In this document: piece after piece, positions 12,150-18,582 of the stretch | Position numbering within the stretch: position 1 is the first letter of the stretch | Layout: the number at the start of each line of letters is the position of its first letter | NCBI GenBank assembly: GCA_018221165.1 | Contig: JAAOYD010000097.1 | Span: 1 to 18,582, forward strand | Length of the DNA: 18,582 nt | Origin: Candidatus Woesearchaeota archaeon | GTDB taxonomy: Archaea; Nanobdellota; Nanobdellia; Woesearchaeales; UBA525 | Reading direction: 5' to 3' | The notes under the pieces: model-generated | Databases searched by the model: none | What the model was told of the DNA's origin: nothing | Seen by the model: only the letters and a program-made list of their open reading frames with translations | Position numbers and translations under genes: made by a program

Positions 12150-13937
12150 ATGGCCAAGAAAGACACAGCAGGAAAGCCAGCCATTCGTTCACCTATTGTC
12201 TCAGTTCTAGGGCATGTTGACCACGGTAAGTCTAGTATACTTGACGCAATCCGCGGCACTGACATCCTTTCCACCGAAGCCGGTGCCATCACGCAAGCCA
12301 TCGGCGCTTCTATCATCCCACTTGACATAATCAAGACGAAATGCGGTGACCTCTTGAAAGCGTTGAATATGGAATTCACAATTCCTGGTCTCTTATTCAT
12401 CGACACGCCAGGTCACGCAGCGTTTACTACCTTGAGAAAACGAGGGGGTAGTCTCGCGGACATTGCCATCCTTGCTGTTGATATGAATGAGGGTTTCAAA
12501 CCACAGACTATTGAGGCTATTGAGATTCTCAAGGCGGCGAAGACGCCCTTCATTATTGCTGCGAACAAGATGGATCTTATCCCAGGGTATCGTAAAAAGC
12601 ACGATGCGCTCCTCGCTGATATTAATGCACAGGATGAACAAGTTAAGGCAAAGATTGACACGAAGCTCTATGAATTGCTTGGGCAATTTCACGAGCGTTT
12701 TCAGATGAATGTTGAGCGCTTCGATCGCGTTGATGATTATACCAAACAACTTGCTATCGTGCCATGCAGTGCGCTCAAAAACCATGGCATCGCCGAGCTC
12801 CTCATGGTTCTTGCAGGACTGGCACAAAAATATTTCGAGGAAAAACTTCAAATCGAAGTCAGCGGCCCGGCGAAAGGTACCATTCTTGAAGTGAAAGAAT
12901 CGCAGGGCCTCGGCCTCACCGCCGATGTCATCATCTATGATGGTACTTTGCAACGCAATGATACGATTGTCATCGCAGGCCTCAACGAGCCCATTGTCAC
13001 CAAAGTGCGTGCTCTTCTCGAACCAAACCCGCTCGCTGAAATGCGCGATAAGAAAGCGAAGTTCAAGCCGGTGCAACAAGCAGTTGCAGCTACTGGTGTC
13101 AAAATCGCGGCACCTGATATGGAAGGCGCACTTCCTGGCATGCCTCTTATGGGTGCAAACACTCCTGAGGAAATTACGACAGCGAAAGCGGCGGTCATGG
13201 CTGAACTCGATGAGATGGCTGTCGAGACTGAGGAGCACGGCATAATCATCAAGGCCGACACACTCGGCTCGCTCGAGGCGTTGAGCACCTTACTCAAAGA
13301 AGAAGGCATTCCTATTCGGAAAGCGACAGTCGGTCCAGTTTCAAAGAAGGATATTGCGGATGCGGAAAGTAACATTGAACAAGATCCGCTCACAGCGGTC
13401 ATCCTCGGCTTCAACATTCCCGAAGCGGCCAGTACTGAAAATGTCAAGGTATTCACCGATCCTGTCATCTACAAGCTCATCGACAACTTCACAGACTGGA
13501 AGAAAGCGGAGACTGAGAAGAAAGAGAAGTCCGCTATGGATGAACTCACTGCAATCTGTAAGGTTGAGGTGCTCGCGAACTGTATCTTCCGCCAGAGCGG
13601 TCCCGCAGTTGTTGGTGTTGAAGTGCTCGCTGGCGCGCTCAAGAAAGGCACCTTGCTGATGAAGCTTGACGGTACGCGGTTGACAACAGTGAAAGAGATT
13701 CAGCAAGAGAGCAAGTCCATCGCGAAAGCAGACAAAGGTTTCCAAGTAGCCATATCATTACCGAGCGTGACGGTCGGCCGTCACCTCGATGAACACGATG
13801 TCTTCATAACTGATCTTGATGAGCCTTCGTTCCGATCCTACAAAGAACATAAGGACCTTCTCAGTGCTGAGCAGAAGGAATTGCTCAAGCAGATTGCCGA
13901 GATTAAGCGCAAGCAGCATCCAGTATGGGGTATTTAG
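12150..13937 (+). CDS. infB: Archaeal translation initiation factor aIF5B
   Basis: The 595-residue GTPase promotes ribosomal subunit joining and initiator-tRNA placement. GTP-binding motifs are in order: GHVDHGKS (21-28, G1), DTPGHAAF (85-92, G3), NKMD (139-142, G4) and a CSAL-type G5 near 211-215. The Thr of switch I lies in the TEAGAITQAIGAS segment. The beta-barrel domain II, the alpha/beta/alpha domain III and the C-terminal barrel follow. Length and order match aIF5B, with no intein and no eukaryotic N-terminal extension. The ATG at 12150 is chosen over an upstream in-frame GTG because GGGGTG is well spaced to it. The next gene starts at the base after its stop. Confidence 0.97.
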   Translation: MAKKDTAGKPAIRSPIVSVLGHVDHGKSSILDAIRGTDILSTEAGAITQAIGASIIPLDIIKTKCGDLLKALNMEFTIPGLLFIDTPGHAAFTTLRKRGGSLADIAILAVDMNEGFKPQTIEAIEILKAAKTPFIIAANKMDLIPGYRKKHDALLADINAQDEQVKAKIDTKLYELLGQFHERFQMNVERFDRVDDYTKQLAIVPCSALKNHGIAELLMVLAGLAQKYFEEKLQIEVSGPAKGTILEVKESQGLGLTADVIIYDGTLQRNDTIVIAGLNEPIVTKVRALLEPNPLAEMRDKKAKFKPVQQAVAATGVKIAAPDMEGALPGMPLMGANTPEEITTAKAAVMAELDEMAVETEEHGIIIKADTLGSLEALSTLLKEEGIPIRKATVGPVSKKDIADAESNIEQDPLTAVILGFNIPEAASTENVKVFTDPVIYKLIDNFTDWKKAETEKKEKSAMDELTAICKVEVLANCIFRQSGPAVVGVEVLAGALKKGTLLMKLDGTRLTTVKEIQQESKSIAKADKGFQVAISLPSVTVGRHLDEHDVFITDLDEPSFRSYKEHKDLLSAEQKELLKQIAEIKRKQHPVWGI

Positions 13938-14423
13938 ATGGCAAACCTTCGCACGCTTTCGAGTAAGGAACGGAAGAAGGTTCTCGAACAGCTTGAGAAA
14001 CAGTATGGTTGTGACACGAAGTTTCTGAAGCAATACGTGTTCTTGTTTCAGGAAAAAAGAAAAAGATATTTTATTGTGAACGAGGATGTTCTGGAACTTG
14101 ACCTCGAAAAACTTCCTGTTGATTCACTCGGTCTCTATCTCTGCGGACTGATGGGCAACGGTGAATTGCGGTTAAGCATCGAAGGAAGTCAACTTCTGGG
14201 TCCCAAAAGTAAAAAAAACATTCTGGAAATAGATGAGAAGGAATTCTTCGATTGGATACGCGGCGTTGACATCGAGAAAGAAACAGAACGAGAAGGCTTT
14301 GTCATCATCAAGCACAAGAAAGATTTCTGCGGTGCGGGTAAACCCGTGCTCAACGAGAAAACTGGCACGACTGTCATCCACAACTACGTCCCGAAGACAC
14401 GATACGTTCGGAGTAAGGATTAG
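13938..14423 (+). CDS. PUA-domain RNA-binding protein (NOL1/NOP2/Fmu-associated type)
   Basis: The 161-residue protein has an N-terminal alpha/beta part (about 1-70) and a PUA-like C-terminal domain. Diagnostic stretches are GLYLCGLMGNGELRLSIEGS (about 86-105), GFVIIKHKKDFCGAGKPVL (about 121-139) and a C-terminal NYVPKTRYVRS. This matches the stand-alone archaeal relatives of the tail of NOL1/NOP2/Fmu rRNA methyltransferases (COG3270-like); it lacks the methyltransferase domain. A role in rRNA or tRNA binding during ribosome biogenesis is inferred. Its ATG directly abuts the aIF5B stop, so the two are co-transcribed and coupled. NIP7 is a less likely alternative. Confidence 0.76.
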   Translation: MANLRTLSSKERKKVLEQLEKQYGCDTKFLKQYVFLFQEKRKRYFIVNEDVLELDLEKLPVDSLGLYLCGLMGNGELRLSIEGSQLLGPKSKKNILEIDEKEFFDWIRGVDIEKETEREGFVIIKHKKDFCGAGKPVLNEKTGTTVIHNYVPKTRYVRSKD

Positions 14424-14451
14424 TTATCTCAGTTTACTATAAACGTGCTCT

Positions 14452-15684
14452 CTATCCTTCTGGGAATTGAACACCAAGAGGTTCGAAACGTTTACGGGAG
14501 AATGTATACAGCATGTCGTAAACGTAGCGATGTGAATTTGTCCATGGTTTGCCATCTGTAGTCTTTCGTTCCCATTCTTTTCGGCTATCATAAAGGCGAT
14601 GACTCAAGCGTGTATTCTTTGCTAATCCTGTTGCAAAGCCCCATATAGTATCCGATCTCACTTCTAGAGGATCTTCATTTTTCCCAACAAGCCAAGTTTT
14701 ATGTTCTGCTTCGTATGGTCGTTTCTTTGCCTTTCGCGGATCGGCATAATCTCGTTCTTTGATTCTACCTTCAGAATCAGTAGCAATTATGATTCGGTCT
14801 CGTGGTCGTTTTTCTGCTTCGCATTCAAGATTATATTGTGCTACACCTTTCCACCACGCACTAATACCTCTATCTCTATCTGCAAGTGTGGGATAGACGA
14901 GAGTGATTCCCATCGCATCGTAGATATCAAGTTCATAGGCATAGTGAAAGAGGTGCTGTGCAATCTTATCAACACTCCCTCCTTTTCGCATGATTTTTTC
15001 TATTCTCGTCGCTTCTTCATCACTCATCTGCTGAACAATCCTAATAAAGGTCTTTCGTGCAAGACTATCAATAGTTTTTGAGCGATGCATAACGAGGCTT
15101 GGTCGTCCTTCTAATGGTTCTCTCTTTCTTGTTTTACCAGGATAAACATCAACAAGCATACGTCTTGTGCAATGTGGTTGTAAAAAATCACTTTCCAATT
15201 CTTTCCGCCTTTTCTTAGAAAGTTTATCAGGAAATTTCTTGAGATCTGCAAATTCTTCCATTGCAGCATCCCAGTCACTTTGTCGATCAATAAGTTCTTG
15301 TTTACCGCGATACTTGATTATTTCATGACTTCGACTTCCTACGTCTCGGAGATGAGCTCCTTCTGCATAGGCTGGCCAGTTTGCGGCGACAATTTGAAGG
15401 AGTCCAGCATAATTAGTTGCGACATTGCGTTTGGGAAATTCACTGGCGAGTTCGCCGCCAAATTGTCTAACGCCGACAGTTGCTTCAAGAACTGTTGTGT
15501 AGATGTCTTCTGCTGCTTGTTGTCGGTCACGTATACGGCGGAGCATGTCGCTGGTGCTACGACTGTAGTGAGTTCCGACAATTTCGGGGATTCCTCTGAG
15601 GAATAAGTCAACTATAAGACTCTTGCTCGGTTTTCCGAAAGGTCTGATTGCAGGGTCAGGTCCTTTATGATGTTGTCTTGTCAT
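14452..15684 (-). CDS. Diverged RelA/SpoT-type (p)ppGpp synthetase domain protein
   Basis: The 410-residue protein carries, in order, the motifs of the RelA/SpoT synthetase fold. R201-x-K203-x3-S207-x3-K211 has the spacing of the ATP-binding GRxKxxYSIxxKM segment. DIYDAMGI (Asp256) corresponds to the Mg-binding DLxGIR segment. RDYADPRK (312-318) then Y324-x3-H328-x-T330 correspond to DYIAxPKxNGYQSLHTT. DPLEVRSDT (Glu341) corresponds to PxEVQIRT, which holds the catalytic Glu. The family transfers pyrophosphate from ATP to GDP/GTP. The N-terminal 190 residues are unrecognised, and the segment between Lys211 and Asp256 is longer than usual. It overlaps the HD gene by 4 nt (ATGA). It is A+T-richer than most neighbours, suggesting transfer. 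Confidence 0.74.
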   Translation of the reverse strand: MTRQHHKGPDPAIRPFGKPSKSLIVDLFLRGIPEIVGTHYSRSTSDMLRRIRDRQQAAEDIYTTVLEATVGVRQFGGELASEFPKRNVATNYAGLLQIVAANWPAYAEGAHLRDVGSRSHEIIKYRGKQELIDRQSDWDAAMEEFADLKKFPDKLSKKRRKELESDFLQPHCTRRMLVDVYPGKTRKREPLEGRPSLVMHRSKTIDSLARKTFIRIVQQMSDEEATRIEKIMRKGGSVDKIAQHLFHYAYELDIYDAMGITLVYPTLADRDRGISAWWKGVAQYNLECEAEKRPRDRIIIATDSEGRIKERDYADPRKAKKRPYEAEHKTWLVGKNEDPLEVRSDTIWGFATGLAKNTRLSHRLYDSRKEWERKTTDGKPWTNSHRYVYDMLYTFSRKRFEPLGVQFPEG

Positions 15685-17231
15685 GGGCTATCACCGTTGA
15701 TGAAGATGTGGGCGTTCTTCCCAATTGCGGGACTGAGCGGGTGGTATTTCTCGTCGAGGAGAAGGTGGAGTGCTACTGCATCCTCCAGAGCGTACATTGT
15801 GAGGAGTTGCCATTCGCGTTTTTCTTTGGGTACTGGTTTTCCGTTGTGAACCTCGTCCCGTCCAAGGAGCTTGGTGTACCGTTTCTGCTGTTTCATAATC
15901 TGGTCGTACGTGTTATTGATTTTGCTCGGCGTTGCGTTGCCTCTCTGATATCTTGTTGGAAGGAGCCAAGCTGGGCTGCCGTCGAGAATTTGCCGCTTAA
16001 TCTCATAGTCAGGCACTCCTTGCTTTGCAGCCTCATCCTTAATTTCTCGCACTCTTGGATACATGAGAGTAAAAATGTTGACAAGCGTGCCGTCGAGTGC
16101 GTCCTCATGCGTTGCTCGTGTGATGCGCATTCGGGGTACGTCGACTCCGAAGAAGCGTTTGTCTTGACCATACTGGTTAACGTTTGCCCTTAGTCGTTCA
16201 GCGATGAATTTCGCTTCTTTTGATCCGACTTGTGTCGCGAGCCGTTTCTCAACCTCTCTACGCACCCATCTAATGCTGCTGTAGAGCGAGCGTAGGTTAT
16301 CCTTCACCGCGAGATTCAATGCGCTTTTTAATGCGAGTCCGTTGTTGCTAAGGACGTCGTTATTGGTTTCGATGAGGAGATTTTTGCCGACATAGTCTGC
16401 AATCCACAAACTCTTACCGAATTCCTTCACGACCTTGTCGAAGGAGAAGACCTTGTTCCCATTCTCCTTATGCTCTTCCATGAATGGTTCTATGGAACGG
16501 TTGTTAACGTACCTGTCGCCTTGCTTGACTATTGCTGTAAAAAGGCGATCTTCGAGAGTAACTGGCATATTCTTACCATTAATGTCGATACTAGCAGGGA
16601 GAAGTCCGAGGAGTTGTTGGCTGTAAAGTACATAGCCGAGCATGCTTCGTGTGAGGAGATTGATTGCAATCCAGGTTCGCTGCACCACTTGTTCGTGTTC
16701 TTGCCCACGATATATTTGTTGTATATCTGGAAGGAGGTCGTAGAGGGTGTCCTCGAGTGTGTCGTGAAGGATGTGCACGGCGATGCCTGTTTCTCGCCAG
16801 CCAATTGGTAGTCTCGCTTTCATTCCTTGATGTCCGACGAGAAGGGAATGGGTGACTTTTGGGAGGTGCTCAAGGAGCATCTCTTGTTTGTGTGGCTCGC
16901 GAAGTTTTTGTGTGAATGCGGAGTAGAGTGTTGTGACAATATCCCGTATCCTGTTGTATTCAGCATTATCGACATCTTCTTCTGAGAATGCGTTGAATCC
17001 GTGGATGACGTAGCGCGTCGCTTCCTCCGCGAAACGCGAGACATCTCCTTCTTCAATGATTTCTTGGAGCTGCTTTCCGAGAAAGACGGTGTTTCGCCTG
17101 CCGCTGGCTGTCTCGCCGACTTTTGGAAACATGAAGAGTTCCTCCATGGCTTCTTGGACGGCTTCCCGCTTCTTCGGATTGAAGAGTTGCCTCGCAAGCG
17201 TCCGTGTTTTGTCATCCAGGCTGATATTCAT
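15681..17231 (-). CDS. RSH-type HD hydrolase-like protein, partner of the synthetase
   Basis: The 516-residue protein has HDTLEDT at 156-162, matching the HDxxEDT motif of RelA/SpoT hydrolase domains. K236-x2-D239-R240-x2-N243-x-R245 matches KLADRxxNMR. A metal-ligand His upstream is supplied by His128 or His134, in a HQGMKAR segment like the AHxGQxRKSG stretch of the family. All four Mn-binding positions can therefore be filled, suggesting (p)ppGpp 3'-pyrophosphohydrolase activity. Residues 1-110 and 265-516 are mostly helical and unrecognised. No TGS or ACT regulatory domain is seen. The gene is first in a two-gene operon with the synthetase, the same order as domains in bacterial RSH. Its promoter carries a palindrome. 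Confidence 0.74.
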   Translation of the reverse strand: MNISLDDKTRTLARQLFNPKKREAVQEAMEELFMFPKVGETASGRRNTVFLGKQLQEIIEEGDVSRFAEEATRYVIHGFNAFSEEDVDNAEYNRIRDIVTTLYSAFTQKLREPHKQEMLLEHLPKVTHSLLVGHQGMKARLPIGWRETGIAVHILHDTLEDTLYDLLPDIQQIYRGQEHEQVVQRTWIAINLLTRSMLGYVLYSQQLLGLLPASIDINGKNMPVTLEDRLFTAIVKQGDRYVNNRSIEPFMEEHKENGNKVFSFDKVVKEFGKSLWIADYVGKNLLIETNNDVLSNNGLALKSALNLAVKDNLRSLYSSIRWVRREVEKRLATQVGSKEAKFIAERLRANVNQYGQDKRFFGVDVPRMRITRATHEDALDGTLVNIFTLMYPRVREIKDEAAKQGVPDYEIKRQILDGSPAWLLPTRYQRGNATPSKINNTYDQIMKQQKRYTKLLGRDEVHNGKPVPKEKREWQLLTMYALEDAVALHLLLDEKYHPLSPAIGKNAHIFINGDSP

Positions 17232-17238
17232 AGTCTGT

Positions 17239-17268
17239 CCTCTATGTCAATAGAGGTTAATTTATAAA
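17239..17268 (-). promoter_or_regulatory. RSH operon promoter with palindrome
   Basis: TTTATAAA (17261-17268) is the TATA box, about 33 nt before the ATG at 17231. CCTCTAT (17239-17245) and ATAGAGG (17250-17256) are perfect 7-bp arms with a 4-nt spacer, lying between TATA and ATG. They could be an operator. If transcription starts upstream of them, they could be a hairpin that hides the AGAGG ribosome binding site. Confidence 0.55.
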
Positions 17269-17301
17269 GGTTCTTTATTATAACTACTTGAAAGTGAGTA
17301 C

Positions 17302-17760
17302 TTATGCATTCCAGCGCTTATCCCCGATATGATGGATATTCTGGATGACTTTGCCTTCTGTTGCATTGCGCATCTCCTCGCTGCCCAGCAGTGCTTTTCC
17401 CACTGCGAGGGGTTTACCATGTGTCTCGTCGATGATCGTGACCATATCACCTGTGGCTATGCCTTCCTCTATCTTTGTTATCCCTGGTCGCATCACGTCT
17501 GCGCCATTCACCACGAACTTCACAGCTCCCATATCGACGGTTACAGTAGGGAGTACTTGTCGTTCTTGGAGCATCTTGAGATGCGGAACCAGCTCACCGT
17601 CCTGTTCGAAGAGCCATGGCTCTCCGTTTACGAGGTATGACTGCCCACTCTCCGTGTCGAGAATATCTACTGCGTCTTTCTTGGAGAGCTCTAATTTTAG
17701 CGATGCAAGACGAGCATTGAGCGTCTTGATGTCACTCTTGCTCAATCGGTGTTTCCCCAT
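17302..17760 (-). CDS. PUA-domain RNA-binding protein, MCT-1/Tma20-like
   Basis: The 152-residue protein has an N-terminal MCT-1-type domain (about 1-70, beginning MGKHRLSKSDIKTLNARL) and a C-terminal PUA domain with VDMGAVKFVVNGADVMRPGI (about 75-94), GDMVTIID and KPLAVGKALLGSEEM. This is the archaeal homologue of MCT-1/Tma20, which in eukaryotes works with DENR in reinitiation and ribosome recycling; the archaeal role is less defined. There is no Shine-Dalgarno sequence before the ATG, and a TATA-like box at 17782-17790 is about 26 nt upstream, so it is probably leaderless. It lies downstream of glk but has its own promoter. Confidence 0.88.
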   Translation of the reverse strand: MGKHRLSKSDIKTLNARLASLKLELSKKDAVDILDTESGQSYLVNGEPWLFEQDGELVPHLKMLQERQVLPTVTVDMGAVKFVVNGADVMRPGITKIEEGIATGDMVTIIDETHGKPLAVGKALLGSEEMRNATEGKVIQNIHHIGDKRWNA

Positions 17761-17781
17761 AGAAAGGTGAATGAAATCATA

Positions 17782-17790
17782 CTTTAAAAG
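17782..17790 (-). promoter_or_regulatory. TATA-like box for the MCT-1-like gene
   Basis: CTTTTAAAG on the minus strand is centred about 26 nt before the ATG at 17760, the spacing of a leaderless archaeal promoter. Confidence 0.45.
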
Positions 17791-17805
17791 CTTCTGCTTG
17801 GCAAC

Positions 17806-18582
17806 TCAAAGAATGCTTACAGCGGCTCCAATGAGCCCCGCGTTCTCGTCGATAACGAGCGTTACAGGAAGCTTATCGAGTATGGCACGATACTGCGCGA
17901 GTGGGTGATCGCCGAGTTCCATAAGAAATGCTTTACCAACCATGTCAGGATTCTTCGCGATGATGCCGCCTGCTAACCAAATACCTCCTGTTGTATATGC
18001 GTCAAGCGCCAGATTCTTGCATCGTCGTCCGAGAAAACGTTCAAACCATAAGAACGCAAGTTTGCTGCAGGGGTTTGTTGTGCGTGTCTCGCTAATCTCT
18101 TTCGCTGAGTAGCGATATTGTAGGTCGCGTCGCGCCTTGAACTCTGTATATCTCAGGAAACGATACAGCCGTTCGAGTCCGCGTCCGCTGAGAAAATCTT
18201 CGTAGGTGACTGGCGTGCCGTCTATCCACTTTTCCTCTTCACGTGTGTACGCGAGGAGCGCGTACTCGTCTGAGCTCTTAATAGGAAAATCTGCTTGACA
18301 TCCTTCACTTCTGATGGGTTTGCCATCGACGAGAATGCTTACGCCAAGACCTGTGCCTGGGCCGACAATAACGCGAACACCTTTGTTATCGGGCGTACCT
18401 TTTCTCAAGACCTTCTTGCTCTTTATTGGCAAACTCTTAACAGCGAGTCCAACAGCTTCGAAATCATTGACGACCTTGACTGTAGAGAGCGTCGTCTTAC
18501 GTTTGATTGTGGCCTCGTCAACAACGAGATTGGCGTTAGTCATCCGTACATACGCACTCTTGGCTTTCACTAATACCGGACC
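17806..18582 (-). CDS. glk: Bacterial-type glucokinase, 5' end outside the window
   Basis: The frame is open to the right edge and reads GPV just inside it, so the N-terminus and first phosphate motif are missing; an internal GTG at 18570 is not the real start. Visible Glk features, in order, are a VRMTNANLVVD segment, VVNDFEAVGLA with the catalytic Asp, VGPGTGLGVS (phosphate loop), SEGCQADF, and YEDFLSGRGLERLYRF. The C-terminus has TTGGIWLAGGI and ENAGLIGAA. The enzyme phosphorylates glucose with ATP. The sugar-binding GGH seen in E. coli Glk is GCQ here, so its sugar preference may differ. It belongs to the bacterial Glk family rather than the archaeal ADP-dependent or ROK type, suggesting transfer. 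Confidence 0.87.
   Translation of the reverse strand, partial: GPVLVKAKSAYVRMTNANLVVDEATIKRKTTLSTVKVVNDFEAVGLAVKSLPIKSKKVLRKGTPDNKGVRVIVGPGTGLGVSILVDGKPIRSEGCQADFPIKSSDEYALLAYTREEEKWIDGTPVTYEDFLSGRGLERLYRFLRYTEFKARRDLQYRYSAKEISETRTTNPCSKLAFLWFERFLGRRCKNLALDAYTTGGIWLAGGIIAKNPDMVGKAFLMELGDHPLAQYRAILDKLPVTLVIDENAGLIGAAVSIL

Noticed and set aside
12393..13468. Long antisense frames opposite infB, and similar ones opposite the RND, thioredoxin-fold and NEW3/CARDB genes
   Set aside because: They mirror the codon bias of the real genes, have low-complexity or Arg/Ser/Val-rich translations, and lack ribosome binding sites or recognisable domains.
1..18582. CRISPR array, IS element or rRNA gene
   Set aside because: No regularly spaced repeats, transposase motifs or rRNA-like sequence were seen on either strand.

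Overview
The window is archaeal. It holds aIF5B, two stand-alone PUA-domain RNA-binding proteins, a DUF134 regulator, TATA-box promoters (TTTATATA and CCTTWAAAAA types) about 25 nt before many starts, several apparently leaderless genes, GGTGA-type ribosome binding sites, and a tRNA whose intron has the bulge-helix-bulge (BHB) form cut by the archaeal splicing endonuclease. The mix of an RND/MMPL plus NEW3/CARDB-type exported protein locus, DsbA-like proteins and a bacterial-type glucokinase recalls DPANN archaea such as Woesearchaeota or Pacearchaeota. That placement is inference.

Layout. 1-1791: a site-2-protease-like M50 gene (partial), a SlyD-like FKBP and an AI-2E-type permease. 1907-3534: a dienelactone-hydrolase-like enzyme, an A+T-rich LAGLIDADG homing endonuclease, and a tRNA-Thr(TGT) that overlaps the endonuclease 3' end and carries a 17-nt non-canonical intron. 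3608-9235 (minus): an envelope locus made of two half-size RND/MMPL proteins, a signal-peptide/C-terminal-anchor protein, a DUF2892 protein, then two membrane-anchored thioredoxin-fold proteins from their own promoter. A winged-helix regulator is divergent (9376-9720), with palindromes in the shared intergenic region. 9727-10451: a DUF134-DUF5320 fusion with its own operator-like palindrome, then a tRNA-Lys(CTT) embedded in duplicated fragments of itself. 10452-11763 (minus): an ATGA-coupled three-gene operon (7-TM protein, winged helix, unknown). 11764-12149: a promoter region with a candidate 36-aa small protein. 12150-14423: infB (aIF5B) and a PUA protein. 14452-17231 (minus): two ATGA-coupled genes that I read as a diverged, split RelA/SpoT (RSH) pair. 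The upstream gene has the HD hydrolase motifs and the downstream gene the (p)ppGpp-synthetase motifs. 17302-18582 (minus): an MCT-1-like PUA protein and a glucokinase (partial).

The most novel item is the split RSH pair. Alarmone enzymes are uncommon in archaea, and here hydrolase and synthetase are separate, translationally coupled genes in the order found in a bacterial RSH. Secondary points are the tRNA-Thr intron and its endonuclease overlap, the tRNA-Lys flanked by its own fragments, the DUF134-DUF5320 fusion with an internal ribosome binding site, and an RND pair in which only one half keeps the transmembrane Asp.
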